DNA of 64,000 nt, taken from contig CATQJL010000305.1 in assembly GCA_958299035.1 (NCBI GenBank), positions 66,235,618-66,299,617 on the forward strand, given 5' to 3'. The DNA comes from Cylicocyclus nassatus (Eukaryota > Nematoda > Chromadorea > Rhabditida > Strongylidae). The notes under the pieces were generated by a model. It was not told where the DNA came from. It ran no database searches and saw only the letters and a program-made list of their open reading frames with translations. Each line of letters begins with the position of its first letter. Positions within the stretch are counted from its first letter, which is position 1. A program made the translations under genes and the position numbers. Below, piece after piece: positions 1 through 12,229 of this stretch.

Positions 1-2640
1 AAAGATAATGTGCACTCCTAATAGCATTTAGTGCCTATCTGGACTTCAAGGCAATTATCAAGTCTCTACAGCATTCGATCTTTACCAAATGTCTCCTTTA
101 AAATTATGATTGAGACCCTTCAGTCGTCTATTCTCATCCCCCGCGACTCTAGGTGATATAGGGTTAGGTGAGCTACCATTTTGATAAACGGAGCAAAACT
201 CTTGCACTCCTCGTACTTACCACCGTAGCGTTTCTAAGTGAGGTAAAGGAAAGGCATATTTCGAGGAGTATTTTGACCCATGAGCTCAAAAATTTATCCT
301 CTTGAACGTTATTCAGTGCTTGTGTTGATTTCAGGGTTCGAACGTATTCTTGAAATCGTCTTTGGCATATAATTTTCCTGCCTATTCCAGGTACCACTAA
401 CGGTTCAGTCAAACACATAAAACGACCCCTTTTATGGCGATATCACATATGAGCGCAATGGCCCAACGCCTAAATCACGAAGAGCCAACAAAAATTTTAT
501 AACTATAGAATGTCTTTTCTGCAGGCAAAACTCCTATTGCTGTGACGCTTATTGTAAGAAAAATCGCCACTTTGCAAAGGGATGATAATATTGTTATTAT
601 TGTTTATTGTTTCTTTCCTTATTGTTTCTTCAGACTCTTGAGTTTGTCGTAACCTCATGTGTTTCTTGTTGTTGTTGTTGTTGTTATTGTTATGTCCTCA
701 CGTTTGGTCAAAAATTGCTAATATTTAACTTTGTCTCGCAGCATAACGCTTACTTTCCTAAGCCTCCAAGAGTGTAGCGCAAGATATATTAGTCATTTGA
801 CCAGGGACTGTCTGATGTCAACCTAATCCACAATATGAGATTCTTACAAACAAATAATTCGCTTTTTCACAAGGAGGTCAGCCAAGTAGCAGCACATTCG
901 GTTAGTTCTTCTTATCTGTAGCATTGTCAAGGCTTGTGAACAGACAGTCATATTCTACGGAAGCATGAGTAAGCGATGCTTCAAACATGATATTTGCAAA
1001 ATTGCCTGCTGCTGCTGGGCTTTGAAGAAAAGCACGCTTTCGCGAAAGTATGGAGAGCCGCGAACCTTTATGTAGACAGACTGTACGCATAATATCCAAA
1101 ATTGAGCTAAGTCTTCTTTTGTATGAGTCGTGAAAAGCTCTGTGCTGTAATACTGCAGTAATTAGTGTTTGCTTCACTCCCAACATAAACAAGCTGTTTG
1201 TCCTATTCGAATACCAATACTGACAAGGAAAGGAAAGTTAGTCGAAGTGATCTTTAGGGGTCCTCTGTGCAAACCTTCCTTACTTCAAAATCATTTTTCT
1301 TTCTTTGACGTCAGTGAAATCATTCCGTTGTACTAATTACCTGATCAAACAGTACTAAGCGTATTTATGATATAAATAAGTGAGTGATGAAAAGTATGTT
1401 GATAATGCCAGTTCGACAAATCCTAAGTGACAACTTGTGGTTCATCGAAATGTTACTTCAATAAGGGTTTATGTCAAGAATAACGATAGCTGGCAACAGT
1501 GGCGCCCTAAGTGCCCGGGTGTCAATAAACGGTATACAGGTAGCACTGCCCCAGCAGCGGACGAGCTCACGCATGCAGTACATTTTGTAGCAGTGAATGC
1601 CCAAAGCGTTGTTCTTCTTTATTCATGCTTTTTGTTAAAGCTTCTGGTATTTTCTCAGGATGGAAGTGGTCAGCTTTACATCGCCATGAGCACGCGAAAG
1701 AATTGTTTTAAGCTTGGTTTGGCATGTGAAATTCAACTATTCTTATTAGAAACGCGCTCAACACTGTTGGATGAACTACAGAACTGGATGATTTTACTAA
1801 CTTCAAGGTTGCAAAAATACTTTGAAGAAAAGACAGCTGGCCACTGGGATCACCAAGGAATTATGCAAAAAGCTAGGGAGATCAACATTGTTTCAGAAAT
1901 TCAAAGAAATGCATGAAAGCTGGAGCTTTCGCATAGTAAGCCATGCGCTACCGTTGCTGGCTAAGGAGTGGACCTATCCTCCATCTTGTACTTCAAACAA
2001 TGCAGAAACTTTGTTGCTGAACTATTTTAAGCCTTCTTATCGTCCCGTGTGAGCAGGGTCCATCGAGGGCGATACTAATTCGCCGAACCTCTTTATTGTG
2101 GCATGTGGTGGATGATATAGACTGGGATGAGAAAGGTCATGGTGGGATTCTCCAATCTTCGATTGGAGACTGACGTTCTCCTCTGGCATTGGCAAATATC
2201 GTCGATTGAAACAAATAGAAAGACGATGGGAGTGATCTTGGATAGTTTGAAACACGATTCATAGAATCAAGCTGAGATGTCCGCATTCATGGATTTTTGA
2301 CTATCCTTTAGTGAATAGCAATGACCTTTCCAAAAGAGATGGAGTAGAAGATCAGCTGCCGCCTTAACAATTTTTAAGCATACGAATTTTCATTAGCATC
2401 TTAGCAAGATTCTTCATTCTTGATGGTTTGAAGCAAAAATTTTTATCAATCTGAACACTTACGAACTCAGCAGCCGTTATAAAGCCAAATCAACCTGAGA
2501 ATTATGACACCAATTACAGAGCGACCTTGAAACTGTAAAATTTTTGAGCCGTCCTCAGCAAAAACGTTTCTATAGAACGGAAATACTCCAAGTTTTGTAA
2601 CCTATTTGGAAGCACAACTTCCTCTTCAGCTCAGATCTCG
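1..2640. other. Non-coding or unrecognised
   Basis: AT-rich DNA. The longest open frame, 1437-1916 (+), has no ATG until 1686, overlaps 1822-2052 in another frame, and shows no domain. Near 2465-2560 the + strand reads AAVIKPNQPENYDTNYRA, which loosely recalls the PxPKPNKxxxYRPISL region of LINE reverse transcriptases but meets stops at once; at most a decayed relic. Confidence 0.5.
667..688. repeat. TTG trinucleotide run
   Basis: Six to seven TTG units in a T-rich neighbourhood; simple sequence. Confidence 0.85.
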
Positions 2641-2644
2641 AGTC

Positions 2645-3110
2645 TTAGCAGAGAACGATACTTGGTGACCCGGCCATTCATAACGGTTGTATATCAATAA
2701 ATGCGCCTTTCAATTCTGGTTCGAATACTGTTTTCCATATCTGCGAAACGGAACCTGGATGGAGTTATAATTATTCTTTTAAGAATGGTTTGCCCTACTG
2801 CGGAGGGTGAAAATCATTAATGAAAGTTTTTCTTTTTTCTTCAAATGCCAAATATGATTTAGATAGGTATAGATACAACGTACACTTTTCAAGATTCTCC
2901 TTAATAGCTTCAAACGGTAAAATAAACCAATCGAGTGATTTTAATTACCTAAAAGTACGCAAATTTTTATGAAAAAAGTTCATAACTGCCTTCACATGAT
3001 CGTTTCGCAGATTTCGAGCACAGATTTAGAATCAGAGTTTTGTGGTGCACCTTATGGTATACATCGCATACCAAATGGCCGGGATCACCAAGTATCCTTT
3101 GCTTGATAAA
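2645..3110. repeat. Fold-back element with ~40-bp diverged terminal inverted repeats
   Basis: GATACTTGGTGACCCGGCC on the left (from about 2669) is matched by the reverse complement of GGCCGGGATCACCAAGTATC on the right (about 3076-3095), with similarity extending about 10 bp each way. The roughly 370 bp between are AT-rich and non-coding. It resembles a decayed MITE. Confidence 0.45.
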
Positions 3111-3114
3111 CGTT

Positions 3115-4675
3115 TTTTTTGGTGCTAATTGTAAGTCTTGCAATGGAAAACAATAAATCTTTGCAGAGCTGATATACTGCACACAAATTTCAAATGATTA
3201 TCGATCTACAATGCTTTGGCGTACATTCATTCTGAAACGGATTTCTTGCACGCATCCCAAAAAAAATTTTTCTGAAAACCGAATCATTCTCCCCCATTGT
3301 TTTGAACCGAGCGTCCAATCCAGCTATGTTGAACTACACAGTAGAGTGATACTTATTTATAGAGTATGACCTGAACCAGTGCCTAACTACTATCAAACTT
3401 GACCTACTTTCATTCCAACTTCAGGACACAAATATTTTCCATGGCTCAAATCTAATCTCATGAAGAATTATAAGCTTATTACTTTCGTTCCCTTCTATGC
3501 TAACTGGCAATTACTACTATCTGACAAAATACTAATAACAGATGATGTGGGGAGGGGGAAGCCCAGGGTAACGAACCTAACGGAAGAGATACAGTACTGC
3601 ACGTTCAGGGCTTCGAAAAATTTAGCTTGTCCCAAATTTGTAATGTGCAAATACAATACGCATGCACTTTGTAAAGAAACAAAACTATTAGAGTTTTTTC
3701 TGGAACGAGTCAAACATCCTCGTGCGGTAAGATTTATTATTCAATGAAACTTTACACGTATCTACAGAATCATTCTAGATGGAAACCGGCAACTTTATCG
3801 TATGTTGGGAAAGATGACGTCACTTTTCGCAAGCAATGAATTGAGAATGACAAGAAAAGAAACAGCAGAAAATGACGCAATTCAACCAACTAATACAAAT
3901 GGGCTATGTACATATATGCAAAAAATCTTTGATGCTAGAACAAATCAAGATTTTGATGTGGAAAGCCTGAACTCGCACTGTGTGATAATAACGTCAAAAC
4001 GATTAGGGAAAAATGGCGCCAGCAAACGAAAACCTGACTTAGAGATCAAATCGTATGTCACACTCTCGACGGACAACTAGCACACGAGTTGTAGTTTCGT
4101 GCCAATTACCGCAATGACATAAAGTCTGAGCTCAATTCTGTGCGTTTTTGAAATGGAAAAAGGAGGGGTGAGGGCAGCAAGTTATGGTAGAGCTCAAGAT
4201 ATCGCGAAAAAAGAGGATTTTCTAGGATGCTGCAGTCAGAAAAGAGCTAAACGTACGAAAACACACAGGAAACCGTATTAACAGAATATTATCATTCGGG
4301 ATGCTCTGATATATAAATTAGCTGAGATGGAGTCACCTCGGGGGAAATCACCGGTATGAGAAATAATGGAAAAATCTATAAGAATGTGGAGGTTCAGCGA
4401 GGGCTGATGATAACCCATTGAGGTACCTATCTCTCGTAAGCGTGCTCTGCAGCTGATATGTTGACCAAAAAACAAAGTGTAAACTTCCTATGCCTGATTT
4501 TAAGCGATTAAAGCTATAAATTCACACGCTTCCGGATGAGTTTTTCGGGTGAATTCACGCTAGGAAAGTGCTGCGGGCGTTAAATAGGGTACAGCTGAGA
4601 TTTGTGCTTCACTAGCGTTGATGGAGCGTGTATGAGGTGTCTTTGAATCCACGGGGGCCGATTTTGTAGGTCCCT
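3115..4675. other. 3' flank of tpra-1, no recognised gene
   Basis: Small + frames 3460-3747 and 3802-4080 have no recognisable motif. No AATAAA on the minus strand close to the tpra-1 stop was seen. Confidence 0.5.
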
Positions 4676-7478
4676 TCATCGATGCCATCGTGGGTACGGG
4701 TCATCGTCGAAGACGAGGCTTCCATCAGCACCCAGACCTTTCAGATGTCGTGTTTCCATGTTGGTATCCCAATAACCAGAATGCCTAAACAAGAATCAAA
4801 TTTGCGGGGAAAAAAGGCAAAAAAATCAATAGAATTCTAACGAACCTGGCTTCCCACTCATCAGACCCAGTTCTCGTTGTTACCGTCGATTCGGCTGTCT
4901 CCGCTGTCGAGAGCATCAGCGGAGCATCCGGAAAAGGAGCAGTAGCATAACGTGGAGAACAATCGAATAAATCGTCGTATGATGGTGAGGTTAAGCCTGG
5001 AAACGAAAATATTAGCTATCAAAAAACGGCTTTTCAGAAATTCATAGTCTACCGCAGGACAAAGGCTTTCGCTCAAATAAGGTATGGGAGCGCAAGCGCG
5101 GCACACGCTATTATCGTGGTGACTCTTTGCCTGACATGCCCCACGGCTAACAGAATCGCGCTCGCGTCGCTTCGCTTCTTCGCGCCGACTGCCTTCGTTC
5201 GGAAGAACTGCATACTCACCCGAAAAACGTGGATAATACGAATCTGGCAAATCGCCAGAGCCGTGCTCATCACGCTGCTTCCTGTACGAAAATAGGCTAT
5301 TACCAGAGTTTGAGTTTGGATGTCTGGAAAAATGCTTTGAAATGTAGGGTAAGGAAAGAAAAAATCCACACTTACTTTAGAGACCTCCTCAAGAAGGTCA
5401 CATATACGATTGGGGTGTAAAAACAGAAGTAGAGATACGTCGAGAAATCGACAAAGCTAAAATCCCGCGTGTACCAATAACTGGGAAAATTATGAAAAAA
5501 AGTATAAACTTACCACATTCCATCTGTAGCTTGGAAAAACAGCAAAACCGCACCCAAAGCTTGCAAGATATTCAAAAATGATAGCAATATACAGTACAAG
5601 TAGAAAGAGCATTTACCTGAAATGAAAAATTTGGCACTTACTTCGGATATTTTTTAATTTTTAATTATCGCATCAGAGTTAAAAATTAAACAAGGCACAA
5701 ATGGCTTTAGTTAAAAACTTACTTGGTAAAGTCACATATCTCCTGACACATGTAAGTGGCAGACACAAGACGAATAGATATATCTGAAATACATGAAATT
5801 AGGTCTAAGGTTATCATGTGAATAATTTTTTAAACTGTAGCATCTTCACGTATTCACACCATCTCGAAATAACATTTTTTGAATGAGTAACTGAAAAATC
5901 AAAATTTTCTCGCTCTGCTAGAAAAATAAAACTTGTGTAATTCATTAAATTATATGCACGAAGAACTGAACTGTTTAATATCCTGCAAGCTTACTTTCTC
6001 GGGAAAACAAAAACTTACAAGAGCGAAAGCAGCAGATGTGAGCATCCAGAATATTAGACCTCCTTCTGAATGAAGGTCGAAGAAGCCGTCTGTTATTGAC
6101 TAAAAATTCAGAAATCAATAATTCATCGAACAACCCCAGGTATATGAAAAATACCTGATCGATAAGTTTTAATTCCAAAACAGACTGTATACCGGTATGA
6201 GCTAAGCTAATCAGTAGCGTCGCTATGAGCGCTCTTCTGATACTTGTTGAACTATCAAGGTGTCCTAAAATTAAACAAAAATTATTATTCTACAATAAAA
6301 AGGCTAAAAAAATTCTCTTACCAAATAAAAGCGCAAACGTCAATACACTCAGCTCCGAGGTCATGTAGAAAAATTTCAGCGAAATCCATAGGATCTGGAA
6401 AAATTTGATCTCTTAGTATCCATATAAGGGCAAACGAACTTACTTTGTCCACCAGCTCGCCAACCGGGTTTGTTGCACTGATTGACATCGATACGATGCA
6501 TCGTACAATATTCATAAAAGTAGTAAGGTAAACCTAAAAACGAAAAAAATTCACACTAGAATTTCCGGGGGAAATTAAGCGCTCAAAATGTGAAAAATGA
6601 GAACTTATTATGACCAAAAAACACTCACCAGAAGAAAAAATGCCCTAAATACGGGACTTTTCGAATTGGTGATTTTTTTCAGGACATGCCTGGCATTTAA
6701 TATTAGAAATAGCGAGAACAACAGATTCGGTACTAATATAGCGACATCCCAATACCGTAATCTGAAAAAAATCAATTTCAGTGTACTAATGAGTAGAAAA
6801 AACTATTTTTCTCGGTTAGATGAGGGGACGAAAAAACTTTATGCACTCGTTAAGCTTTATGGGAATTTCCCCATTATACAGTTCATTTGGAGCTGCAAAA
6901 AGCTTAGTCTGGAAGAAATTGAATTTCTCATTAGTGTGCGAACACCAATTAAAAAAAAGAAGAAGGAAGTAGATTATAGGCTTTCATCCATGATGCCATT
7001 GCAGATAAAACAAAAAAAGAAACTATAAACTACATTCCAGCATCATTCTAATCCAAACAAAAACACTACAATAAAATTAAGCACCGTTTGCAGAATTTAA
7101 GAGCAAAAAATAGTTGAAAAATCGAAGTTCAGACGGTGTTATAGCAACACCAATTTTTTCCAGTAATTTCAAGACATTAAGGGTTTGAAATTTTTCGAAC
7201 AACCTGATCAAAACAAAAAGTTTCGCCTTTTCAATGTTTTTTTACATGGCTTATAAAAAAATAAATCGAGCGACTCACCCAAGATATGGTAACTCGTACA
7301 AGAGCACATTTCGACAGAATCCTTTGATCACAGTATGTGCTTCACTATCAATGAAAGAATTATTAGGGAAAATATCAGCTATCCAGTCCGGGCTTTGTTC
7401 CGGTATTTCTTGAGTGAAATTCGAGAATCGTGCCTCACCAAGACTTGTACCCGGATTATCCGGGAACAATACCGACAT
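4676..7478 (-). CDS. tpra-1: TPRA1-family seven-transmembrane protein, 12 exons
   Basis: Seen: twelve minus-strand exons at 7478-7279, 6761-6629, 6533-6444, 6394-6322, 6264-6155, 6099-6019, 5783-5723, 5616-5514, 5480-5376, 5323-5220, 4996-4846 and 4784-4676 join in frame through GT-AG introns into 439 residues ending in TGA. The family signature runs through it: VLLYELPYLGLRYWDVAI, LVPNLLFSLFLI, FGHLDSSTSIRRAL, SFLNILQALGAVLLF and TYLYFCFYTPIVYVTFLRR. About seven hydrophobic segments lie near residues 72-92, 104-128, 142-166, 177-197, 216-243, 253-278 and 293-315. A polar, Ser/Thr-rich tail follows from about 316 to 439. Known: this is the TPRA1/TPRA40 (GPR175) family, Pfam Tmemb_40, conserved integral membrane proteins of poorly known biochemistry; the human protein is 373 residues. 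Inferred: a single-copy orthologue, with length excess mainly in the C-terminal tail. The ATG at 7478 is the first in-frame ATG after an acceptor-like site. No AATAAA is evident within about 300 bp after the stop. Exon joins are very sure except the last two, which are less conserved. Confidence 0.93.
6762..7278 (-). other. First intron of tpra-1 (517 bp)
   Basis: The longest intron of the gene, bounded by GTGAGT and TTTTTTTCAG. It interrupts a Gly codon after its second base. The plus-strand open frame at 6597-7028 lies partly inside it and has no recognisable motif. No repeat is evident inside. Confidence 0.85.
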
Positions 7479-7493
7479 ATCTGGAATTGGAGA
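7479..7493 (-). promoter_or_regulatory. Probable spliced-leader trans-splice acceptor of tpra-1
   Basis: On the minus strand the start codon is preceded by a pyrimidine-rich stretch and acceptor (CTCCAATTCCAG, then AT, then ATG). No upstream in-frame ATG exists, although the frame stays open for some distance. In nematodes an acceptor a few bases before the first ATG with no 5' partner exon normally marks SL1 trans-splicing. A cis-spliced upstream non-coding exon is the alternative. Confidence 0.6.
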
Positions 7494-10400
7494 AGCATAA
7501 GAGAAGGGAAAAAGTTCGATGTCCAATATCGAGAGCGAATCGAGTGAATAGCGTGTGAACAGCGGGCGCTGTGCAAAATTGAAGAGCGAGTGAATGGCGG
7601 AATTGCAGCGGTGATGTGGGATATATAGGTGTGACTTCTTTTGTTAAGCCTCTACTAGGGGCATTATGGTGACAAAATCGATTCGGGACGAGAGAGCTCG
7701 GCGAAAATTGCGAAAAATGTTCGGGAAAAACTTGACGGTGCTAGGTGCAAAGCGGAAAGTACAGAAAACTTTTCGATGAATGGATTGATCCAGAAAATTC
7801 AAACGGAGAAGGCTAAAACTCTCCCGAAAAGATAGAGGAGCCTGCAGATAATCTGAAAATCTCAAAAAACCTGCAAAAGTTCTCATTATCTCCAAATGTA
7901 CAACAAAGACATAAAAATAGTGTTTTCTTCGCAAAACAATCGTTTATCAGCCATTGCACGACGAAGGAGCTGCGTAACGAATGGAAAAACAAATGCGCCC
8001 GTTACCGAGTGATTGATCACGGTAAACGCAAACCGTAAAAAAAACAACACCACTTACTGGACTAGAACACAATAAATCAGCAAAATTTAATTTGACCTAA
8101 AATTAGCACATAGCACACATAAATTTACGGTATTTGTTCATCTGCTTAACTTATTCAAATTTTTTATTCATAAAGCCGACATCTAAAACACTCGAAACGA
8201 GAAAGGGCCTTATTTCAACGGTCGCCCAAAAATCTTGCTTGTGTTTGAAAACGAGACAACCCTAGCTGGCCATCATCGATCGAGAAAAATACTATTATCT
8301 AATAAAATTGCAGAAATGACATGAAATGTAGCACCAAGTAAAAAATGATTTTTCAGTTTTAAGTAGGGAAACTTATGGCTCGTTAGACCATATTATGCTA
8401 GTTATTCTGCTAAGCCAATGGTCAACAATAGTGATAAATGGAATTGGTCAACGATCCTATCAAGAATCCGCTCTAGTTGGATTTATTGCCCATTTTAATA
8501 AGTTTGAGATAAAAACAGTAATAAGAGTTTATTCTAAAAATTCAAATTGTTGAAAAGGAATAGGTTGAAATCAACAACCTCGTAAGTATGATTTTCATCT
8601 ATGATTTTGCGAAAGAAAAAATTAACTAAGAGGAAAGACGCTCATTTACTTGTAACCACACCAGTATACGGTTATCGACATAAGTCTGAATTGTCAAGCA
8701 GTCACCCCAAAAAGGTGAAATTTTGCAAGCATGATTCCATATCTGATTAATAACGAAAAGTTAAAGTTCGCTGCATGTCACGCTTTCAACATGAAGTCAA
8801 CAAAAAATACTTGGCTGTTCTCTCGTCGAAATTTCTGGGAGGTGAATGAGCAGCAAAATGACATGTAATTGAATTACTTGGCAAACATGGTTTGCTGAAA
8901 AGTTCTGGGAAGTTCTTTGAAGCCTCAACGATTGCACATAAAGCAGAAACAACTCTGAAACCTTGCAAAAAATGTTATAGATTGGTAATCCTTGATAATT
9001 GGGTGAAAAGTGGATAGAGTTCAATCAGTTTAGATCGACAACAACTAATTGTAACCGCGGGATTTTTGTGAAACTGGTTTTGCAAACGAGTTTAATAGAA
9101 ATATAGGGTTTCAAATCCATTCAGCATTGAACAACAAGGGTAAGGGTAGACCAGTATTAATTATTTCCTCTTCCGAAACGAAAAGATGCAAAGCTCAAAA
9201 AATATGGAATATAGGATCTCAAAAAATTCGCGAAAGTTGAGGTATAATTCTGCAGTCACAAGAAATTTCTAGTACTTCACTTTCAATGATCATTATGCTT
9301 TTGATTTGAGATATGAAAAAGTGATACAGAGTTGAATTTGATCACAGAACATAAAAAAAAGCTGTAATTTGAACGTTCTGAACTGGATATTTTCAAAAAC
9401 CTCAAAAAGTGACTTGGAAAAACGAAGATCTAAGTGGAGGAGCTGCAAAGGGCAATGAAGATCCAGATATTCTAAACAAACTATGGCACTTTTAAGAACA
9501 ACATTTTCGATTTTTCTGAGCGCTCAGCTCCAAATATGTTTTGAGACATACGTAAAGCAAAAAAATCGCAAAATTCGTTTTCAAATTGTCTATATAAATT
9601 TGTTAGTTGAAAGCCTTGAGAACCTAATATCTACAAACCTAATACTTTTCCAACATAACATATTCTACTCTGTTCTAGATACTGATGATCCTATTCAGAT
9701 CAAAGTCACATAGTTTACTTATAAAAACACAGCTAAAGCAAGGTTTTCTCCATTTGATGGGCGTCAAATGAAACATTTTCTTTAGAGTGAAGGGAATAAG
9801 AATTTCTAACCTTTTACTACAACTTACGCATCATCTTATTTTGCTGAAGCTTCGACCTAGAATGGATGTGCAAGGTTCTAAGAACGACAGGGTGCTGTCG
9901 TGTGTGTCCCTTCGCTTGCGCGCAACAAATCTAATTTACTCATAGAGAAGGAAAAACCGAGGGCGAAAAGCGAGAGCGTTTCCCCCCCGCTTTTTCTCGC
10001 CCCGTTATCGAATTTGCATTTGTGATGGGGCGGTAGAGCGGTGGAGATACAGACGAATGTGCGGCACAAATGACAGATGGTATCTGCCTCATTAGTACGG
10101 AGATGTTGTTGAGAAATTAGGGAGCAGCTCATCGGGTTCAAATAGCTGCCTAATCGAGGTTAATCTTCGAGTAATCACATTACCAATGATCGATAATCGT
10201 TTTGTCAGTTTTTGAGCCGAACTGTCATTGTCAATTCGACAAAACAAAAGCGTTGAACGGCATGTTTCGTGATGCAAATGGAAATTAGCGTGACGTTGGA
10301 ACATGGAACATGGAAATGGTTTCTTTTTTGAATGGAGGCAAAGCCGGCACGGCCCCCCGTCCGTCACGAGCCGGGGCAAATCAGCTTCGAGCGGCAACAA

Positions 10401-12031
10401 CAATCCCTCGCTAATTTGCATTTTACACGAGGAAAAAACACGATGAAGTGATAGGTACTGCGAGAATAACAGTGGTGAAACGACTGTCTACCATGCATTT
10501 GGTTTTATGATTTTTTGGACAAAACAAAGCGAAACAAACGGGCTGGAAGAGGAAGTACAGAGAATTTAAAAATAGAAGATTCAAAGAAGGAAAAATTAAG
10601 AAAACCAAGAAAACAACAGAACAACTGCGGACAATATTTTAGTAAGAAAAAGCATCAGTAAGTCCTACCTGAGGATGTTTTCTTATCAAAAATCACATTA
10701 GAAAAATACCAGTAGCTCCTATTGAAGCTGCTAACTCCACTAAACTAGCCCGAAGCTAATTCCGAATTGTTTGGTATGAGATATAAATTTGCATAAAAGA
10801 TTCGCTCAATCATTTCTTCACCGTTCACTGGAAAATGCTAAAGAATTTCCCAAGCTCTGAAAGGTGAGAAAATTACTCACTAGGAGAAATAAAAAAATAT
10901 CACGAGTGGGCTTCAACGACTTCTAGATACAATAATTCCATCAAATTGTGAGAAAATTAAGGAACGTTATTCCCAAGCCCGAAAAGAGAAAACTATTACT
11001 AAAAAGTTTCACATTTGTAATCACATCTTTACTCTGAATGAAACTGAAAACCGTTAATATTATTGAGATTTATAATCGCGAAAAATTCAGCTAGCTCAAA
11101 AATTTATGAGAAAAGTTCATAAAAAATGCAGGCAATTTTTACAATCAAGATGGATAGAACTGTAAGCAGATATATTAATTTTGTACAATGATTCACAGGA
11201 CAAGACCATCATGTTTTCCCGATTATGGAGAGCGAACGAATGTTAGAAAAGCAATATGAAACAGAACAAGTGCAGAATTGCCTTCGTCGTTGCCCTATTT
11301 GTACGAAAAGTTCATTTCGCCCCCGAGTTCCTCCATTGCGTCTAACAAGTTCACTCAATTAGATGCGTCGATAATGATTCGTGTTTAGCCCAAATCATTC
11401 ACTTCGCTGCACAAAAATGTGCAAAAAATGTCTACACGAAGAATTTCGGTCGTACTCGCTGCAGATGCGAGCGACTGATGATTTTGTGTTGAAATGGAGT
11501 CTGGTTGCCGAATTTGAAGATGCGAATAACAATGTGACGACTACGACGTAGAAGAGTGGAGCCATTTGCGAGAAAACCTGTTCGGAGTGTTTTTGAATTC
11601 TATTCGATGCAAAGAGTGAGAAAGAATTTTAGAGTGCAGATGCTAGGTTTTCAAAGCTGCATGAAAATTGACTGAATTTGGGCATAGCTTACCCAATGCG
11701 CTAGCATTTTAAAATCTTCATTTAGAAGTTGCTGCGCTAATAAAACCTCTACTAAAAATTGGAACCTGCACCCTTTATTGATTTGTAGATCAAAATATCA
11801 ACAATCTCAGTGCTGTCAAATGAGAAAAGCAAAAACCACTAAAAAAATATCAATTCTATCGTAAATATGATAGCTGCTTACTCAAAAAATAGAACGTTAA
11901 AATGAGAAAAAATAAGAAAATGATCGTTTATTTCGTCCCAAACAAACTCGTCATTCAGTAACATTCTAACAAGGATATCAGGATAACAAGTTTGTAAGGA
12001 TATCCGGATCGTAAGTATATCAAGATTCCAG
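7494..12031. other. Upstream flank of tpra-1, no recognised gene
   Basis: Should hold the tpra-1 promoter and outron. 7530-7600 is somewhat GC-richer. 9880-10440 has higher GC and open frames on the minus strand (9878-10141, 10092-10421) without motifs. 11290-11560 is a second GC-richer patch. Either patch could be a conserved non-coding element or a short exon. Confidence 0.5.
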
Positions 12032-12229
12032 TGGCGGTGGGGGTAGGGGGAGGCGCAGAATGGGTCGCGAAAATTTCAAAAATTAGTTTACATGGGCTAA
12101 AAAATTGCGCAAATGACTTCATTTCGCTTGTAAACTTTTGAAATGATTTTTTGGATTTTTTTCTTTCAAACTCAGCCTCTTAAAAAACTTTCTTACCCTC
12201 ACCGAAAAAATTTCTCGGACCGCTACTGC
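12032..12229. repeat. Short element with CAGTGGCGGT-type ends (probable MITE)
   Basis: Begins CAGTGGCGGT and ends ACCGCTACTG, a 10-bp terminal inverted repeat with one mismatch around an AT-rich, non-coding 180-bp body. CAGTGGCGG-type ends are common in Tc1/mariner- and Mutator-like miniature elements; the family assignment is inference. Confidence 0.4.

Noticed and set aside
1437..1916. 159-codon + frame
   Set aside because: No ATG in its first half, no domain, overlaps another frame; length alone is not enough in a 64-kb window.
2465..2830. Possible decayed reverse transcriptase (AAVIKPNQPENYDTNYRA)
   Set aside because: Similarity is limited to one short loosely matching block and meets stops immediately; no catalytic motif follows.
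5073..5369. 98-codon minus-strand frame and the + frame 5229-5420
   Set aside because: Shadows of tpra-1 exons 9-10 and adjoining introns in other phases.
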